Notes: generated by a model from the letters alone, not told the origin. 18,528 nucleotides of DNA from Hyphomonadaceae bacterium UBA1001 (GCA_002291875.1 DBAV01000250.1:6703-25230); one strand, 5' to 3'. Counted from the first letter of the stretch, positions 1 to 8,208 are shown. A program made the numbers and translations.

Positions 1-120
1 CCCCCCCCCGCGCCGCGCGCCCCCCCCCTTCGGGGGGAGGAGGGGCTGAGGCCCCGGGGGCCCGGGGGCGATGCCCCCCCCCCCCCCCCCCCCGCGCGAG
101 CCCGCCCCCCCCCCGCCCCC
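1..120. other. Low-complexity C/G homopolymer stretch at the sequence end
   Basis: Bases 1-120 consist almost entirely of runs of C and G, including a run of about 20 C. The reading frame of the following topA tail has a TGA at 47-49, and its first residues are almost all proline, unlike the linker expected before a topoisomerase zinc finger. From about base 121 the sequence becomes normal coding DNA. The simplest reading is a low-quality contig end rather than biology. Confidence 0.7.
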
Positions 121-946
121 CTGCCCCACCTGTGGCACCGGGCGGCTGGGGCTGCGGTTCGCACGCTCGAACGGCTTCATCGGCTGCTCGAACTATCCCG
201 AGTGCCGCTATACCCGCAGTCTGGGGGCCCAGATCGGCGGCGAGACGGCCGGCCCGCGCGAACTGGGCCCCGACCCGGCCAACGGGCTGATGGTGTCGAT
301 CAAGGTCGGCCAGTACGGGCCCTATGTCGAACGCGCCGCCGCACCCGGCGAGGACAAGCCCAAGCGCGGCAATCTGCCCAAGGGATGGCGCGCCGAGACG
401 CTGACGCTCGAGGACGCCCTGCGCCTGTTGCAGTTGCCGCGCATTGTCGGCCTGCATCCCGAGGACCAGGAACCGATCCTGGCCAATCTCGGCCGCTTTG
501 GCCCCTATGTGCAGCACGGCGTCACCTATGCGAACCTGACCAACATCGAGGACGTGTGGGAAATCGGCATGAACGCCGCGGTGGACCGCATCGCCCAAAA
601 GCGCGCCGGCGGGGGCGGCTTCAAGCGCGGCGGCACGGCGGCCGAACCCACGCGCGTGGTGGGCGAACACGATGGCAAGCCGGTCAATCTGATGCCCGGC
701 CGTTATGGCCCCTATGTCGCCTTCGACGGCGTCAATGCCAGCCTGCCCAAGGACGCCGATCCGGCCAGCCTGACCCTCGAAGCCGCCCTCGCCTTGATCG
801 AGGACCGCCGCGCCAAGGGCGGCGGCAAGCCCGCGCGCAAAGGCAAGGCAACGGCGAAAGCCAAAGGGGCACCAGCGAAAACAACCAAGGCCAAGGCCCC
901 CGCCAAACCCCCAGCAAAGCCCCGAAAACCCGCAAAGAAGGCCTGA
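71..946 (+). CDS. topA: DNA topoisomerase I, C-terminal fragment (5' partial)
   Basis: This is the C-terminal part of type IA DNA topoisomerase I, the enzyme that relaxes negative supercoils. The visible part holds one C4 zinc finger (CPTCG ... GCSNYPEC) and then three copies of the Toprim C-terminal repeat, recognised by GQYGPYV, GRFGPYV and GRYGPYV. It ends in a long Lys/Ala/Pro-rich basic tail of the kind that binds DNA. The catalytic Toprim and CAP-like domains, with the active-site tyrosine, would lie upstream and are not in the window. The ATG at 71 is not a believable start, because it sits in an artefact-like poly-C run with an in-frame stop just upstream. The stop is TGA at 944-946. 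In many alphaproteobacteria topA is next to rnr; here rnr is about 10 kb away on the other strand, with AT-richer DNA directly after topA. Confidence 0.92.
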   Translation: MPPPPPPPREPAPPPPPCPTCGTGRLGLRFARSNGFIGCSNYPECRYTRSLGAQIGGETAGPRELGPDPANGLMVSIKVGQYGPYVERAAAPGEDKPKRGNLPKGWRAETLTLEDALRLLQLPRIVGLHPEDQEPILANLGRFGPYVQHGVTYANLTNIEDVWEIGMNAAVDRIAQKRAGGGGFKRGGTAAEPTRVVGEHDGKPVNLMPGRYGPYVAFDGVNASLPKDADPASLTLEAALALIEDRRAKGGGKPARKGKATAKAKGAPAKTTKAKAPAKPPAKPRKPAKKA

Positions 947-1140
947 GCCCGCATCAAGCGCCTTGCCGCGCCCGCCGCTTCGACAGATTTGGCCGTACGA
1001 CGTAAGAACCGTGGCCAGATCGAGCGGGATCCGACCAATGCCCTTGTTGAAGACTGGAAAAGCAATACTTTTTTGGGTGCCTGGCCCATGCACGTCTTGA
1101 CGCCCTCCCGCAGCGCCGCATTCTGGGCAGGGGGGCGTTC
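947..1140. other. Intergenic segment between topA and the accessory pair; left edge of the AT-richer region
   Basis: This 194-bp gap has no convincing gene. Composition begins to drop here from the GC-rich topA tail. A weak A/T stem (AAAAG at 1058-1062, CTTTT at 1068-1072) followed by more T could serve topA as a poor terminator. A TTGACG hexamer at 1097-1102 has only a poor -10 partner near 1120. AGGGGGG at 1129-1135 lies 5 nt before the ATG at 1141 and supports that start. I saw no tRNA and no clear attachment-site repeat. Confidence 0.5.
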
Positions 1141-2007
1141 ATGTGGCCATTCAACAGCAAGCCTGAGGGCGGCAAGCAGCCAAAGGACACCGATCGACTG
1201 CGGGTAGCGCGATGGGTTTTTCAGTTCAGTGCCATTCCGCTCTTCGCGTTACTGCTGGCATGGATCGGAGCGCCGTTCGCCGATGCGTTCCTGATGGCTC
1301 AGATTGGCGAGGGGGCGGCGGCCTCGGCACCCGCGATACGGCCTGACGTATCCGAAATTGGGGCCATCCAGCTTTCGGTGGAGAATACCGCCACCGCCTT
1401 GCTTCCGCTGTTCGCGGGATGGATAGGGTCTGTGATCGCCTACTACTTCGTGACCAGTGCGCAGAGAGATGCAGCCGATCAGGCGGCGAGGCTGGTCCGG
1501 CCCATACCCTTCACCGAACAGCTGCAGGCCAAATCCTTGCGCTCGGTGATGGCAATGGAACTTTACGGCGTCGAGCTGGGCAACCAGCCCACGCCGCTCG
1601 AGTCCATCGAAGCCGTGCTCCGCGGCGAACTGCAGACCCCCGCCCGCACGCGGTGCATCATCTTCGAGCGAAAGGGCAGAAAGCGCATCGTACGCACGGT
1701 GATCCACGCGAGCACCTTCTATGCGTTCCTCGCTGCGCGCGGCGGTGTCGCCAGCATGGGAACACTCTCGGTCGAGGATTTGCTGGAAGACGCCGACACG
1801 CGCGAGCGAATTGCGGGAGGGACCCGTTGGATGTCGCCCGAGGACAGCCTGGCCGACGTGCATGCGCTGATGAAACGAGTGCCTCATGTCCAGGACATCA
1901 TCATCACTCAGCGTGGCCGCGAAGATGGTGAGGTGTTCGGCTACCTGACGAATGGTGACGTGCTGCGCCATTGTTTGGGCAGCGCCGAGACGGGGAACGA
2001 GGCATGA
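1141..2007 (+). CDS. Two-helix membrane protein with cytoplasmic CBS-like pair
   Basis: The 288-residue protein has a short basic N-terminus and two hydrophobic segments (about 24-44 and 84-106) with a roughly 40-residue loop between them. A soluble part of about 180 residues follows. It resembles a tandem CBS (Bateman) module: about 130-200, ending in the strand-helix VRTVIHASTFYAFLA, and about 228-280, with MSPEDSLADVHALMKR and VFGYLTNGDVLRHC. CBS pairs usually bind adenine nucleotides and act as sensors, so a membrane-anchored nucleotide or energy sensor is inferred. The assignment is by pattern only. The start is supported by AGGGGGG 5 nt upstream. The stop overlaps the start of the next gene (ATGA), so the two are almost certainly co-translated. 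Composition is AT-richer than the flanking housekeeping genes, suggesting horizontal acquisition. I do not recognise the family by name. Confidence 0.7.
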   Translation: MWPFNSKPEGGKQPKDTDRLRVARWVFQFSAIPLFALLLAWIGAPFADAFLMAQIGEGAAASAPAIRPDVSEIGAIQLSVENTATALLPLFAGWIGSVIAYYFVTSAQRDAADQAARLVRPIPFTEQLQAKSLRSVMAMELYGVELGNQPTPLESIEAVLRGELQTPARTRCIIFERKGRKRIVRTVIHASTFYAFLAARGGVASMGTLSVEDLLEDADTRERIAGGTRWMSPEDSLADVHALMKRVPHVQDIIITQRGREDGEVFGYLTNGDVLRHCLGSAETGNEA

Positions 2008-4052
2008 GCGGTGGCCCGTCGCGTCCGGGCAGCGACGATGATGATCTCGACTACCGCGTGCACCACGTCCTGAAGGCCATCTTTCCCAATGGGACACCAC
2101 AGGTCTGGCGCTTGGTCACTGGCACGGCGCGCAAGGTCTCTGGACAGTGGAAACTTGACAACGCCAAACTCAGCGAATTGCCGACCCAGTACGTAAGCAC
2201 AGGTCAAGGTCAATGGGCTCAGTGGCAGGCGCCACCAAGTGATCCGGTGGATGCGTTTGCAATCGGCGCCATTCTGATGACCCGCAGTGGCGCATACCAT
2301 CATGTACAGACTGTCGATCAATTAAGCAGGACTGCTGAAATTTGCCGAATTCTACGGATTGGCGATCGACGGCGGGATTTGGTGACAAAGGCAGGCGAAA
2401 CCTGGCGTCAATCATATGAAGTTCGGGTGGCAGAGGGGATGCAGCCAAAGCCCAGGCAGAACGTGGAATGGGGACTTGAGTTCAGGATGTCACCTCCGCC
2501 CATGGTCCAAAGGGCATGGAGACACCTGTTGAAATCAGCCAAGGTGCTTGGGGAGGAGGCCGAAGTCGCACAGGGACACGGGTTGAAGGTCTTCGAGCCG
2601 CTCGCTCGCTCGGACAAGCCCCCCTCGTGGTGGTGGTCTGCCTATGTGCTGCTTTCCGTCGCTGACGAGGCATCACGCAATCTGGGCATGGGCAGCGACC
2701 GGACGAGCAATGACATCGATGCGCGGATTCCGCTGCTCTTTCAGATGTCGATGAACGAGCGCCTGGACACCAATGTGCGGGTTGGGGGCGTACGGCCATC
2801 CACTGGCGGCCATGGTGGGCGCAAGAAGATTTCGACCATATCCAAGGCCAATCCAGACATTCTGTGCATATTGCCGAAATCCCGCACGCCCGGCGTCGGG
2901 TGCACCATGCGATCGATGTCACACAATCTGGCCTCGTTACCCGCGCGCGGACTGGCGCGCGCACATTGGCTTTCGCTTCCCAGCGAGAGCTTGATCGCCG
3001 GTCCCGACGAGCCCTTGAACCTGCTGCTGGTGCCATATCCTTATCGATTGGGCGCACATCATTTCCGACGCGCCTCGTCATCTTCCCAGAGTCCACAGTT
3101 CGCCGCATTCACGGCCTCCCCCGGCTCCCGCGGGAGCGAAGACGATGTCCAGCGCCTGCTACACTTCGTCAATGAACTCATCGATGCTGGCGAAGCGGAT
3201 ATGGGCGTCATCCATGGCGTGATCTTTCCGGAACTGGCGTTGAGCCATCGGGTGTATGCAGCCCTTTCCGAACGATTACGGCGTTACCGCCCGCGCATGG
3301 AATTGCTGGTCAGCGGCCTCCACAGTTACGACCCCTATCACTGGGAGTGGCCCGATGGCCCGAATGATGCTGACCGGCACGGCAATTGGAGCGCGATGAC
3401 AATCTTCGCGGGCGAAGCGGGCGAACGCGAGGCGCTGCCGGACGAGCGCGAGAAACATCATCGCTGGATCCTGGACCCAACGCAGATCGCCACATACTCA
3501 CTTGGTTCAGCGCTCAACCCATCCAACAGGTGGTATGAAGCGCTCGATATCACGTCGCGAAGCCTGACCGTCGCGACATTGAGACGAAAACTGACGGTGA
3601 CTTCGCTGATCTGTGAGGATCTGGCGCGGGTAGATCCGGCACAAGAACTGATACGGGCAATCGGTCCCAATCTGATCATCGCGCTTCTGATGGACGGACC
3701 ACAGCTCGAGAAACGCTGGGCGGGGCGCTATGCCGGGGTGCTGAGCGAAGACCCTGGATCGTCGGTGCTGACATTCACATCGCTTGGGCTGATCGAGCGA
3801 ACCAACGCAACGATGATGCACGATTCTTCGCGGTGCATTGCATTATGGCGCGATGATACAGGCGCAAAGCCGCTTAAGCTGCCGCCCGACCAACATGCCC
3901 TGGTCATCACCCTGACGTCACGCACGACAGAGGAGTTCACGCTGGACGGCCGACGCGACCAATTCAATGCCGAAACCATTCAACTGACCGGGGTGTTGCC
4001 GGTTTCCGCCACGGGCTTCGATCGGCGCGCTCTTCTGGAATGGTTCAGCTAG
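2004..4052 (+). CDS. Large protein with C-terminal nitrilase-superfamily (carbon-nitrogen hydrolase-like) domain
   Basis: The start is the ATG at 2004, overlapping the previous stop by 4 bp, with GGGGAA at 1992-1997 as a plausible ribosome site. The product is 682 residues. Residues 1 to about 330 form a domain I do not recognise, with a Trp-rich patch (KPPSWWWSAYVLL) and a conserved-looking SMSHNLASLP segment. From about 335 the pattern fits the nitrilase superfamily: a first strand LNLLLVPYPYRL, Glu410 in GVIFPEL, Lys484 in EKHHRW and Cys537 in SLICEDL. These match the Glu-Lys-Cys triad that cleaves C-N bonds. The Glu-Lys and Lys-Cys spacings (74 and 53) are plausible for larger members. 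The following GPNLIIALLM and VLTFTSLGLIERTN match the expected later strands. Substrate is unknown. Nitrilase domains occur in defence-associated reverse transcriptases (DRT type 1), but I see no YxDD-type polymerase motif here. A role in defence is inference only. Confidence 0.75.
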   Translation: MSGGPSRPGSDDDDLDYRVHHVLKAIFPNGTPQVWRLVTGTARKVSGQWKLDNAKLSELPTQYVSTGQGQWAQWQAPPSDPVDAFAIGAILMTRSGAYHHVQTVDQLSRTAEICRILRIGDRRRDLVTKAGETWRQSYEVRVAEGMQPKPRQNVEWGLEFRMSPPPMVQRAWRHLLKSAKVLGEEAEVAQGHGLKVFEPLARSDKPPSWWWSAYVLLSVADEASRNLGMGSDRTSNDIDARIPLLFQMSMNERLDTNVRVGGVRPSTGGHGGRKKISTISKANPDILCILPKSRTPGVGCTMRSMSHNLASLPARGLARAHWLSLPSESLIAGPDEPLNLLLVPYPYRLGAHHFRRASSSSQSPQFAAFTASPGSRGSEDDVQRLLHFVNELIDAGEADMGVIHGVIFPELALSHRVYAALSERLRRYRPRMELLVSGLHSYDPYHWEWPDGPNDADRHGNWSAMTIFAGEAGEREALPDEREKHHRWILDPTQIATYSLGSALNPSNRWYEALDITSRSLTVATLRRKLTVTSLICEDLARVDPAQELIRAIGPNLIIALLMDGPQLEKRWAGRYAGVLSEDPGSSVLTFTSLGLIERTNATMMHDSSRCIALWRDDTGAKPLKLPPDQHALVITLTSRTTEEFTLDGRRDQFNAETIQLTGVLPVSATGFDRRALLEWFS

Positions 4053-4090
4053 GCTGAAGCCGCAGCCGATCCGTCATGTCGATGGCGTAA

Positions 4091-4456
4091 TCAGGAAGCG
4101 TCGACTTTTGTATCGGCAGGGTCGGGGAGGGATTGTGCTGATGGGGCTTTTGTCGCGCCTGACTGCCGTTGCGCAGCCGCGCGTTTCACATCCTCATTCT
4201 TGAAATAAAGATGTAGGACGATCGCGGCCACCTGTTCAGCGCGCCAACGCGCTTCCTGATCGACAAGACGATCGAAGCCTTTCGTTTCCGATACCATGAA
4301 TGGAACAGTCTCCGCTTCGCCAGGCGGTTTACGCTCGACGTACTCTTTATCGGTTAATACCGTCGTATCGAGAACTCCTCGAAGTGCAAGTTGATCCCGC
4401 CTTTCAACCCAAAAAATCGCCTCTGCCCATGCCGCCCCTGCCACCAGATTGAACAC
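4091..4456 (-). CDS. Small hypothetical protein, convergent with the nitrilase-like gene
   Basis: This open frame of 121 residues ends 38 bp from the convergent nitrilase-like gene. The start used is GTG at 4454-4456, but the frame stays open upstream through GC-rich DNA to at least about 4525, so the N-terminus is uncertain. The gene could be the 3' remnant of a longer one. The protein is hydrophilic and looks real by composition: a segment around VLDTTVLTDKEYVERKPPGE, then ETKGFDRLVDQEARWRAEQV and LHLYFKNEDVKRAAAQ, then a low-complexity polar tail. There is no clear signal peptide or membrane helix and I do not recognise the family. Its base composition matches the accessory pair rather than the phoX side, so it probably belongs to the same inserted segment. 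Confidence 0.5.
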   Translation of the reverse strand: MFNLVAGAAWAEAIFWVERRDQLALRGVLDTTVLTDKEYVERKPPGEAETVPFMVSETKGFDRLVDQEARWRAEQVAAIVLHLYFKNEDVKRAAAQRQSGATKAPSAQSLPDPADTKVDAS

Positions 4457-4481
4457 ACGTGCAAATGGCGAGTGCAGGAGC

Positions 4482-4498
4482 CCGGGCCCCAGGCCCGG
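4482..4498. other. GC-rich hairpin downstream of phoX
   Basis: CCGGGCC and GGCCCGG form a perfect 7-bp stem with a 3-nt loop. On the minus strand it lies about 80 bases past the phoX stop, in a very GC-rich spacer that also holds the palindrome CCCGCGCGCGGG at 4557-4568. There is no T-run, so it is not a classical terminator, but it may slow or protect transcript ends. It also marks the abrupt composition change at the right edge of the AT-richer segment. Confidence 0.35.
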
Positions 4499-4576
4499 TA
4501 TCGCGGAAACAGCCGCGCTCGGAGGCGCGGGCTCTGGCGCAAGCTCCGGCCGGGGCCCCGCGCGCGGGTGCCACCC

Positions 4577-6703
4577 CTACACCTTTGCGCCATCCACGCG
4601 GCGCACGGCGACCACGCCGGGGCGGGGCCAGCCGCCGTCGGGCCAGCTGGAGGGGGGCGTGGTGATGCCGCGGCGGGCCATCGCCTCGAAGCGCTCGCCC
4701 TCGACCGAGGTTTCGCCCGGATGCTGGACGGCCGCGAAAAGGGCGCGCTGGTCGGGCGTGTGCAGCGGGCCACAGAACTCGCAGCCCACCGGCCCGGTCA
4801 TGAAGCGCTTGACCGCCCGCGGCGCCATCGTGTCCACCAGATCGGTGACATAGATGCCGTCATTGCAGTCGGTGAAGACGTCGGTCATGCCATCGGTGGT
4901 GAACCATACCCGGCCGACATCGTCGAAGGCGACATTGTCCGGACAGGCGAAGCGGTCGCCGGCAAAGGTCTGGGCGCCGTCCTCCCACACCGACACATTG
5001 GTGGTCACCCCGCGCCGCGAGGTCACCTTGGTGTCCGGCGCGGCAGGATCGCCGGCGAGGGCGAAGATGTCCCAGCGGAAGGTCTCGGCACCGCAATCAC
5101 CGTCCGCTTCCTCGATGCGCAGGATCTGGCCGGTCAGATTGGGCTGGGCCGCGCCGTCGGGGCCATTGCGGCGCGGATTGCCGGGGCGCTCTTCTGCGGT
5201 GGTGCGGTTGTTGGTCAGGGCCGCCAGAATCACGCCCGTGCCGCGCCAGTCGACATCGGTCACCGGCTCGACATCCTCGGGACGGTCCATCGGCGTTGCG
5301 CCCAGCAGGCGCGCGGCCTCGCGTGCACGAACCGCCACATCGCCCTGGTCGGTAAAGGGGATGGGGTAGCCGGCGGCGGTAGCGGCGGCATTGGCCGTCT
5401 GCGGCGTCAGCAGCAGCCAGCGGCCCGTGCCGTCAGCCTCCAGACGCGCAGCGTAGAGCGCCCCCTGGTCCAGCAGGTCACGGTTGGCCAGCCGGTTCGC
5501 AGGGTCAAAGCGGCCCGTGGTGACGAACTTGTAGATGAACTCGTCGGGCTGGTCGTCGCCGGCATAGACCGCCACCCGCCCGTCGCGCGTCAGGGCGGTG
5601 TTGGCGCATTCGCCCTTGCGCCGGCCCATCGAGGTGCGCTTGCGCGGGGTCCAGGTCGGGTCGTAGGGGTCGATTTCCAGCGTCCAGCCATACAGCAGCG
5701 GCCCGTCGGGATTGCGCGCCAGATCAAAGCGGGCGGGGATGTGTGGGCGCGACTGCACCCGGTCCAGCCGATACCCATAGGACGCGGCATCCGCGGCGGT
5801 GCGCGGGGCGGCCCGCGCGGCGACCAGTTCGGGGCTTTCGGACTGGGCGGCGAAATAGAAGTCGAAGTTTTCCTCGGCCGACAGATAGGTGCCCCAGGGC
5901 GTCATGCCGCCCGCGCAGTTCGCCAGCGTGCCCGCGCACACCCCGCCATCGCGCACCGCCTCGCCCTCGAGGGTGCGCGTCCGCTCGATCGCACGCCCCA
6001 GGGCGGGATGGGCGGCGGCGCTGCCGGCATAGATCACCTCGGTATAGGCCGACACGCGGCGGTTCAGCCCGCGTCCGGGCGCAGGGTCACGCACCGCCTT
6101 CCACGCGCCGTCGCGTCCGCGCTGGACCACCACCACCGCACACCCCATGCCGGCGTGCAGAACCCCCATCTGCCGGGCGTCCGGCGCGCCGGCACCGAGG
6201 CCCGGGAACATGGTCGCCGGGGTCACATATTCATGGTTCGCAGCCATGATGAGGGTGTCCCCGCCCGCATCGCGCCGCGGCGACCAGCGCGCCGGATACA
6301 GCGCCAGCATGTCGTTGTTGAAACCGAAGCGCCGTTCCTGGGCGGTGCGGTCGAAGGTGGGATCGTTCACGTCGAAAGCCGCGTCGCCCTCGTACAGCGG
6401 GTCGCCCCACGCGATCACCAGGTCGGTCACATACCCGTCCGGAACCACCACCGCGTCGGTGTTGCTGGCGGCCACCGCCTCGAAGGTGCGCGCGGCGGCC
6501 GCCTCGCCCCCCGGACGCGCCGTCACACAGCCCGCCGCCCCCAGAAGCCCCAGCCCTGCGGTGCCGCCCAGCATCGCCCGGCGGCTGAGACGCGCTGCCA
6601 CCAGCGCCGAAAAGTGCGGGGTTTCGACCGCCGGCACGCAGCCGGGGACCACATCACCATCGGTGTGCGGGGCGTAGGAAAAGGACTGGTCGTCGGGGCT
6701 CAT
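4577..6703 (-). CDS. phoX: PhoX-family alkaline phosphatase (DUF839), Tat-exported
   Basis: This is a predicted periplasmic or surface phosphatase of the PhoX family, which uses an iron-calcium cluster to release phosphate from phosphoesters. The ATG at 6701-6703 gives 708 residues, near the usual family length; an upstream ATG at 6745 would add 14 residues and seems less likely. A twin-arginine signal, SRRAMLGG (residues 40-47), is followed by a hydrophobic stretch ending in LGAAGC (Cys59), which could be a lipobox. About 40 residues precede the arginines, a common PhoX feature. Later motifs include ANHEY (about 155-159) and NCAGGMTPWGTYLSAEEN (262-279), where the Cys matches the family's iron ligand and the Glu pair the metal site. 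The gene lies 57 bp downstream of selO on the same strand and may be co-transcribed. No Pho box was recognised. Confidence 0.9.
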   Translation of the reverse strand: MSPDDQSFSYAPHTDGDVVPGCVPAVETPHFSALVAARLSRRAMLGGTAGLGLLGAAGCVTARPGGEAAAARTFEAVAASNTDAVVVPDGYVTDLVIAWGDPLYEGDAAFDVNDPTFDRTAQERRFGFNNDMLALYPARWSPRRDAGGDTLIMAANHEYVTPATMFPGLGAGAPDARQMGVLHAGMGCAVVVVQRGRDGAWKAVRDPAPGRGLNRRVSAYTEVIYAGSAAAHPALGRAIERTRTLEGEAVRDGGVCAGTLANCAGGMTPWGTYLSAEENFDFYFAAQSESPELVAARAAPRTAADAASYGYRLDRVQSRPHIPARFDLARNPDGPLLYGWTLEIDPYDPTWTPRKRTSMGRRKGECANTALTRDGRVAVYAGDDQPDEFIYKFVTTGRFDPANRLANRDLLDQGALYAARLEADGTGRWLLLTPQTANAAATAAGYPIPFTDQGDVAVRAREAARLLGATPMDRPEDVEPVTDVDWRGTGVILAALTNNRTTAEERPGNPRRNGPDGAAQPNLTGQILRIEEADGDCGAETFRWDIFALAGDPAAPDTKVTSRRGVTTNVSVWEDGAQTFAGDRFACPDNVAFDDVGRVWFTTDGMTDVFTDCNDGIYVTDLVDTMAPRAVKRFMTGPVGCEFCGPLHTPDQRALFAAVQHPGETSVEGERFEAMARRGITTPPSSWPDGGWPRPGVVAVRRVDGAKV

Positions 6704-6760
6704 CGGCAGGGGGCTCCGTCGCTGGACACGCGCGAGGCACACCATGTCTCGATGACAGGT

Positions 6761-8203
6761 TCAAGACGCGCGGCGCGGCACGGCCTCGATGTCCATCGCC
6801 TCGCCGGCGCGGCGGATCGCCGCGACCTTGGCGTTGAAGGGCCCCCAGTCGTCCTGTGTGTCGATGGCCGCCCACAGGGCCTCGACCTCTTCGATCAAGA
6901 GGTCGCACGGGCCAGGATCAGCGAAATACGGGTGTGCCAGGCGCTCTGGCCGAACCGGCTGGCGCTGCAGGATGCGGGTGCGCAGGGGCGCAAAGGCGGG
7001 CGCTCGATAGAGCGGCGCCTGCGGCGAGGACTCGGCCCGCCCGATCGAGGCGGCGCCTGCGAACCAGTCGAAGAAGAACCGCTCCCAGCCCGCTCCGGAC
7101 GCGCCCAGCCACTCGAACAGCGCGTTGACGAATTCGAGGTCGTCCGCCTCGGACGCCGTGCAGCCAAGCCCCAGCCGCTGGTGCACCGCGGTGCGCAGCG
7201 CCGCCCGATAGAGGGCACCAAACCGGCCATGGGCCGCCGACAGCGCCTCGGGCGGGGCCAACTCGAGCAGGCATTCGGCCAGCCGCGCCAGGTTCCAGGA
7301 CACGGCCGAGGGCTGGCGCGCAAACGCATAGAGCCCCTGATGGTCGAAATAGGCTGCCGTGAAGCCCGGCTCGAAGCGCGGCAGGAACCGCCAGGGGCCA
7401 TAGTCGAAGCTGTCGCCGGTCATCACCAGGTTGTCGGTGTTCAGCACCCCATGCACGAAGCCCGCCGCCATCCACGACGCCACCAGCCGCGCGCTGGCCT
7501 CCATCGCATCGCCGAACATGGCCAGCGCCGCTGCGGCCCCGTCCAGACCGCGATGGGCCGGCATGTAGTGCTCGATGACGTGGTCCACCAGGCGCGCCAC
7601 ATTGTCGGTGCGTCCCTCGGCGGCGTGGCGCTGGAAGGTGCCAAAGCGGATATGCGCGTGCTGCAGGCGGGTCAGCACCGCCGAGCGCGTGGGCGAGGGC
7701 TCGTCGCCGCGCATCAGCGCCTCGCCGGTCTCGAACAGGGCGAAGGCGTGCGAGGTCGCCACCCCGCGCGCACGGTTCATTTCGGCGGCCAGCACCTCGC
7801 GAACCCCGCCCTTCAAGGTCAGCCGGCCATCCCCGCGCCGCGACCACGGCGTCTGGCCCGAACCCTTGGTGCCGAGGTCCAAGATCCGACCGTGACAATC
7901 TTGTAACTGGGCGAACAAAAACCCACGTCCATCGCCCAGCTCGGGATTGTAAACCTGGAACTGGTGCCCATGGTATCGCATGGCACGGGGCGGCGAGACG
8001 TTCGCGGGGAGCGGTTCGAACCGCGCAAATCCCGCGATCCGTTCATCCGCGGTCAATGTGCCGAGGCCCACGCCGCTGGCCTGGCCGGCGTTCCAGAACC
8101 GCTCGATGGTGGCGGGGAACGCGGCCGGGACGACCGGGTCGGAAAAGTCGGGCCCCAGATCCGGAAACACCGGACGGGCCACATAGGTGCTGGTGACAGG
8201 CAT
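6761..8203 (-). CDS. selO: Protein adenylyltransferase SelO (YdiU family)
   Basis: SelO is a pseudokinase-fold enzyme that transfers AMP from ATP to hydroxyl side chains of proteins and is linked to redox stress. The ATG at 8201-8203 gives 480 residues, the usual bacterial length; an ATG at 8254 would add 17 residues and run into the divergent gene. Motifs in order: RYHGHQFQVYNPELGDGRGF (76-95), LDLGTKGSGQTPWSRRGDGR (108-127) with Lys113, the helix KGGVREVLAAEM (131-142), HGVLNTDN (251-258) with Asp257, and DYGP with metal-binding Asp267. It shows the YHGHQF/GTKGSG variant rather than the commoner YAGHQFG/LKGAG form. I know this variant from alphaproteobacteria. There is no C-terminal selenocysteine or cysteine motif, as in most bacterial members. 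Confidence 0.93.
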   Translation of the reverse strand: MPVTSTYVARPVFPDLGPDFSDPVVPAAFPATIERFWNAGQASGVGLGTLTADERIAGFARFEPLPANVSPPRAMRYHGHQFQVYNPELGDGRGFLFAQLQDCHGRILDLGTKGSGQTPWSRRGDGRLTLKGGVREVLAAEMNRARGVATSHAFALFETGEALMRGDEPSPTRSAVLTRLQHAHIRFGTFQRHAAEGRTDNVARLVDHVIEHYMPAHRGLDGAAAALAMFGDAMEASARLVASWMAAGFVHGVLNTDNLVMTGDSFDYGPWRFLPRFEPGFTAAYFDHQGLYAFARQPSAVSWNLARLAECLLELAPPEALSAAHGRFGALYRAALRTAVHQRLGLGCTASEADDLEFVNALFEWLGASGAGWERFFFDWFAGAASIGRAESSPQAPLYRAPAFAPLRTRILQRQPVRPERLAHPYFADPGPCDLLIEEVEALWAAIDTQDDWGPFNAKVAAIRRAGEAMDIEAVPRRAS

Positions 8204-8208
8204 CGGAC

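Noticed and set aside
1044..1125. Sigma-70-like promoter for the accessory pair
   Set aside because: Candidate pairs (TTGTTG/TACTTT and TTGACG with a poor -10) match the consensus too weakly to call.
2004..3000. Reverse transcriptase domain before the nitrilase domain, as in DRT type 1
   Set aside because: No YxDD-type or other polymerase motif series could be found.
4391..7906. Very long open plus-strand frame of about 1170 codons
   Set aside because: It is antisense to phoX and selO, both of which have clear family motifs; the predicted protein is Arg/Gly/His-rich as expected from a GC-rich shadow frame.
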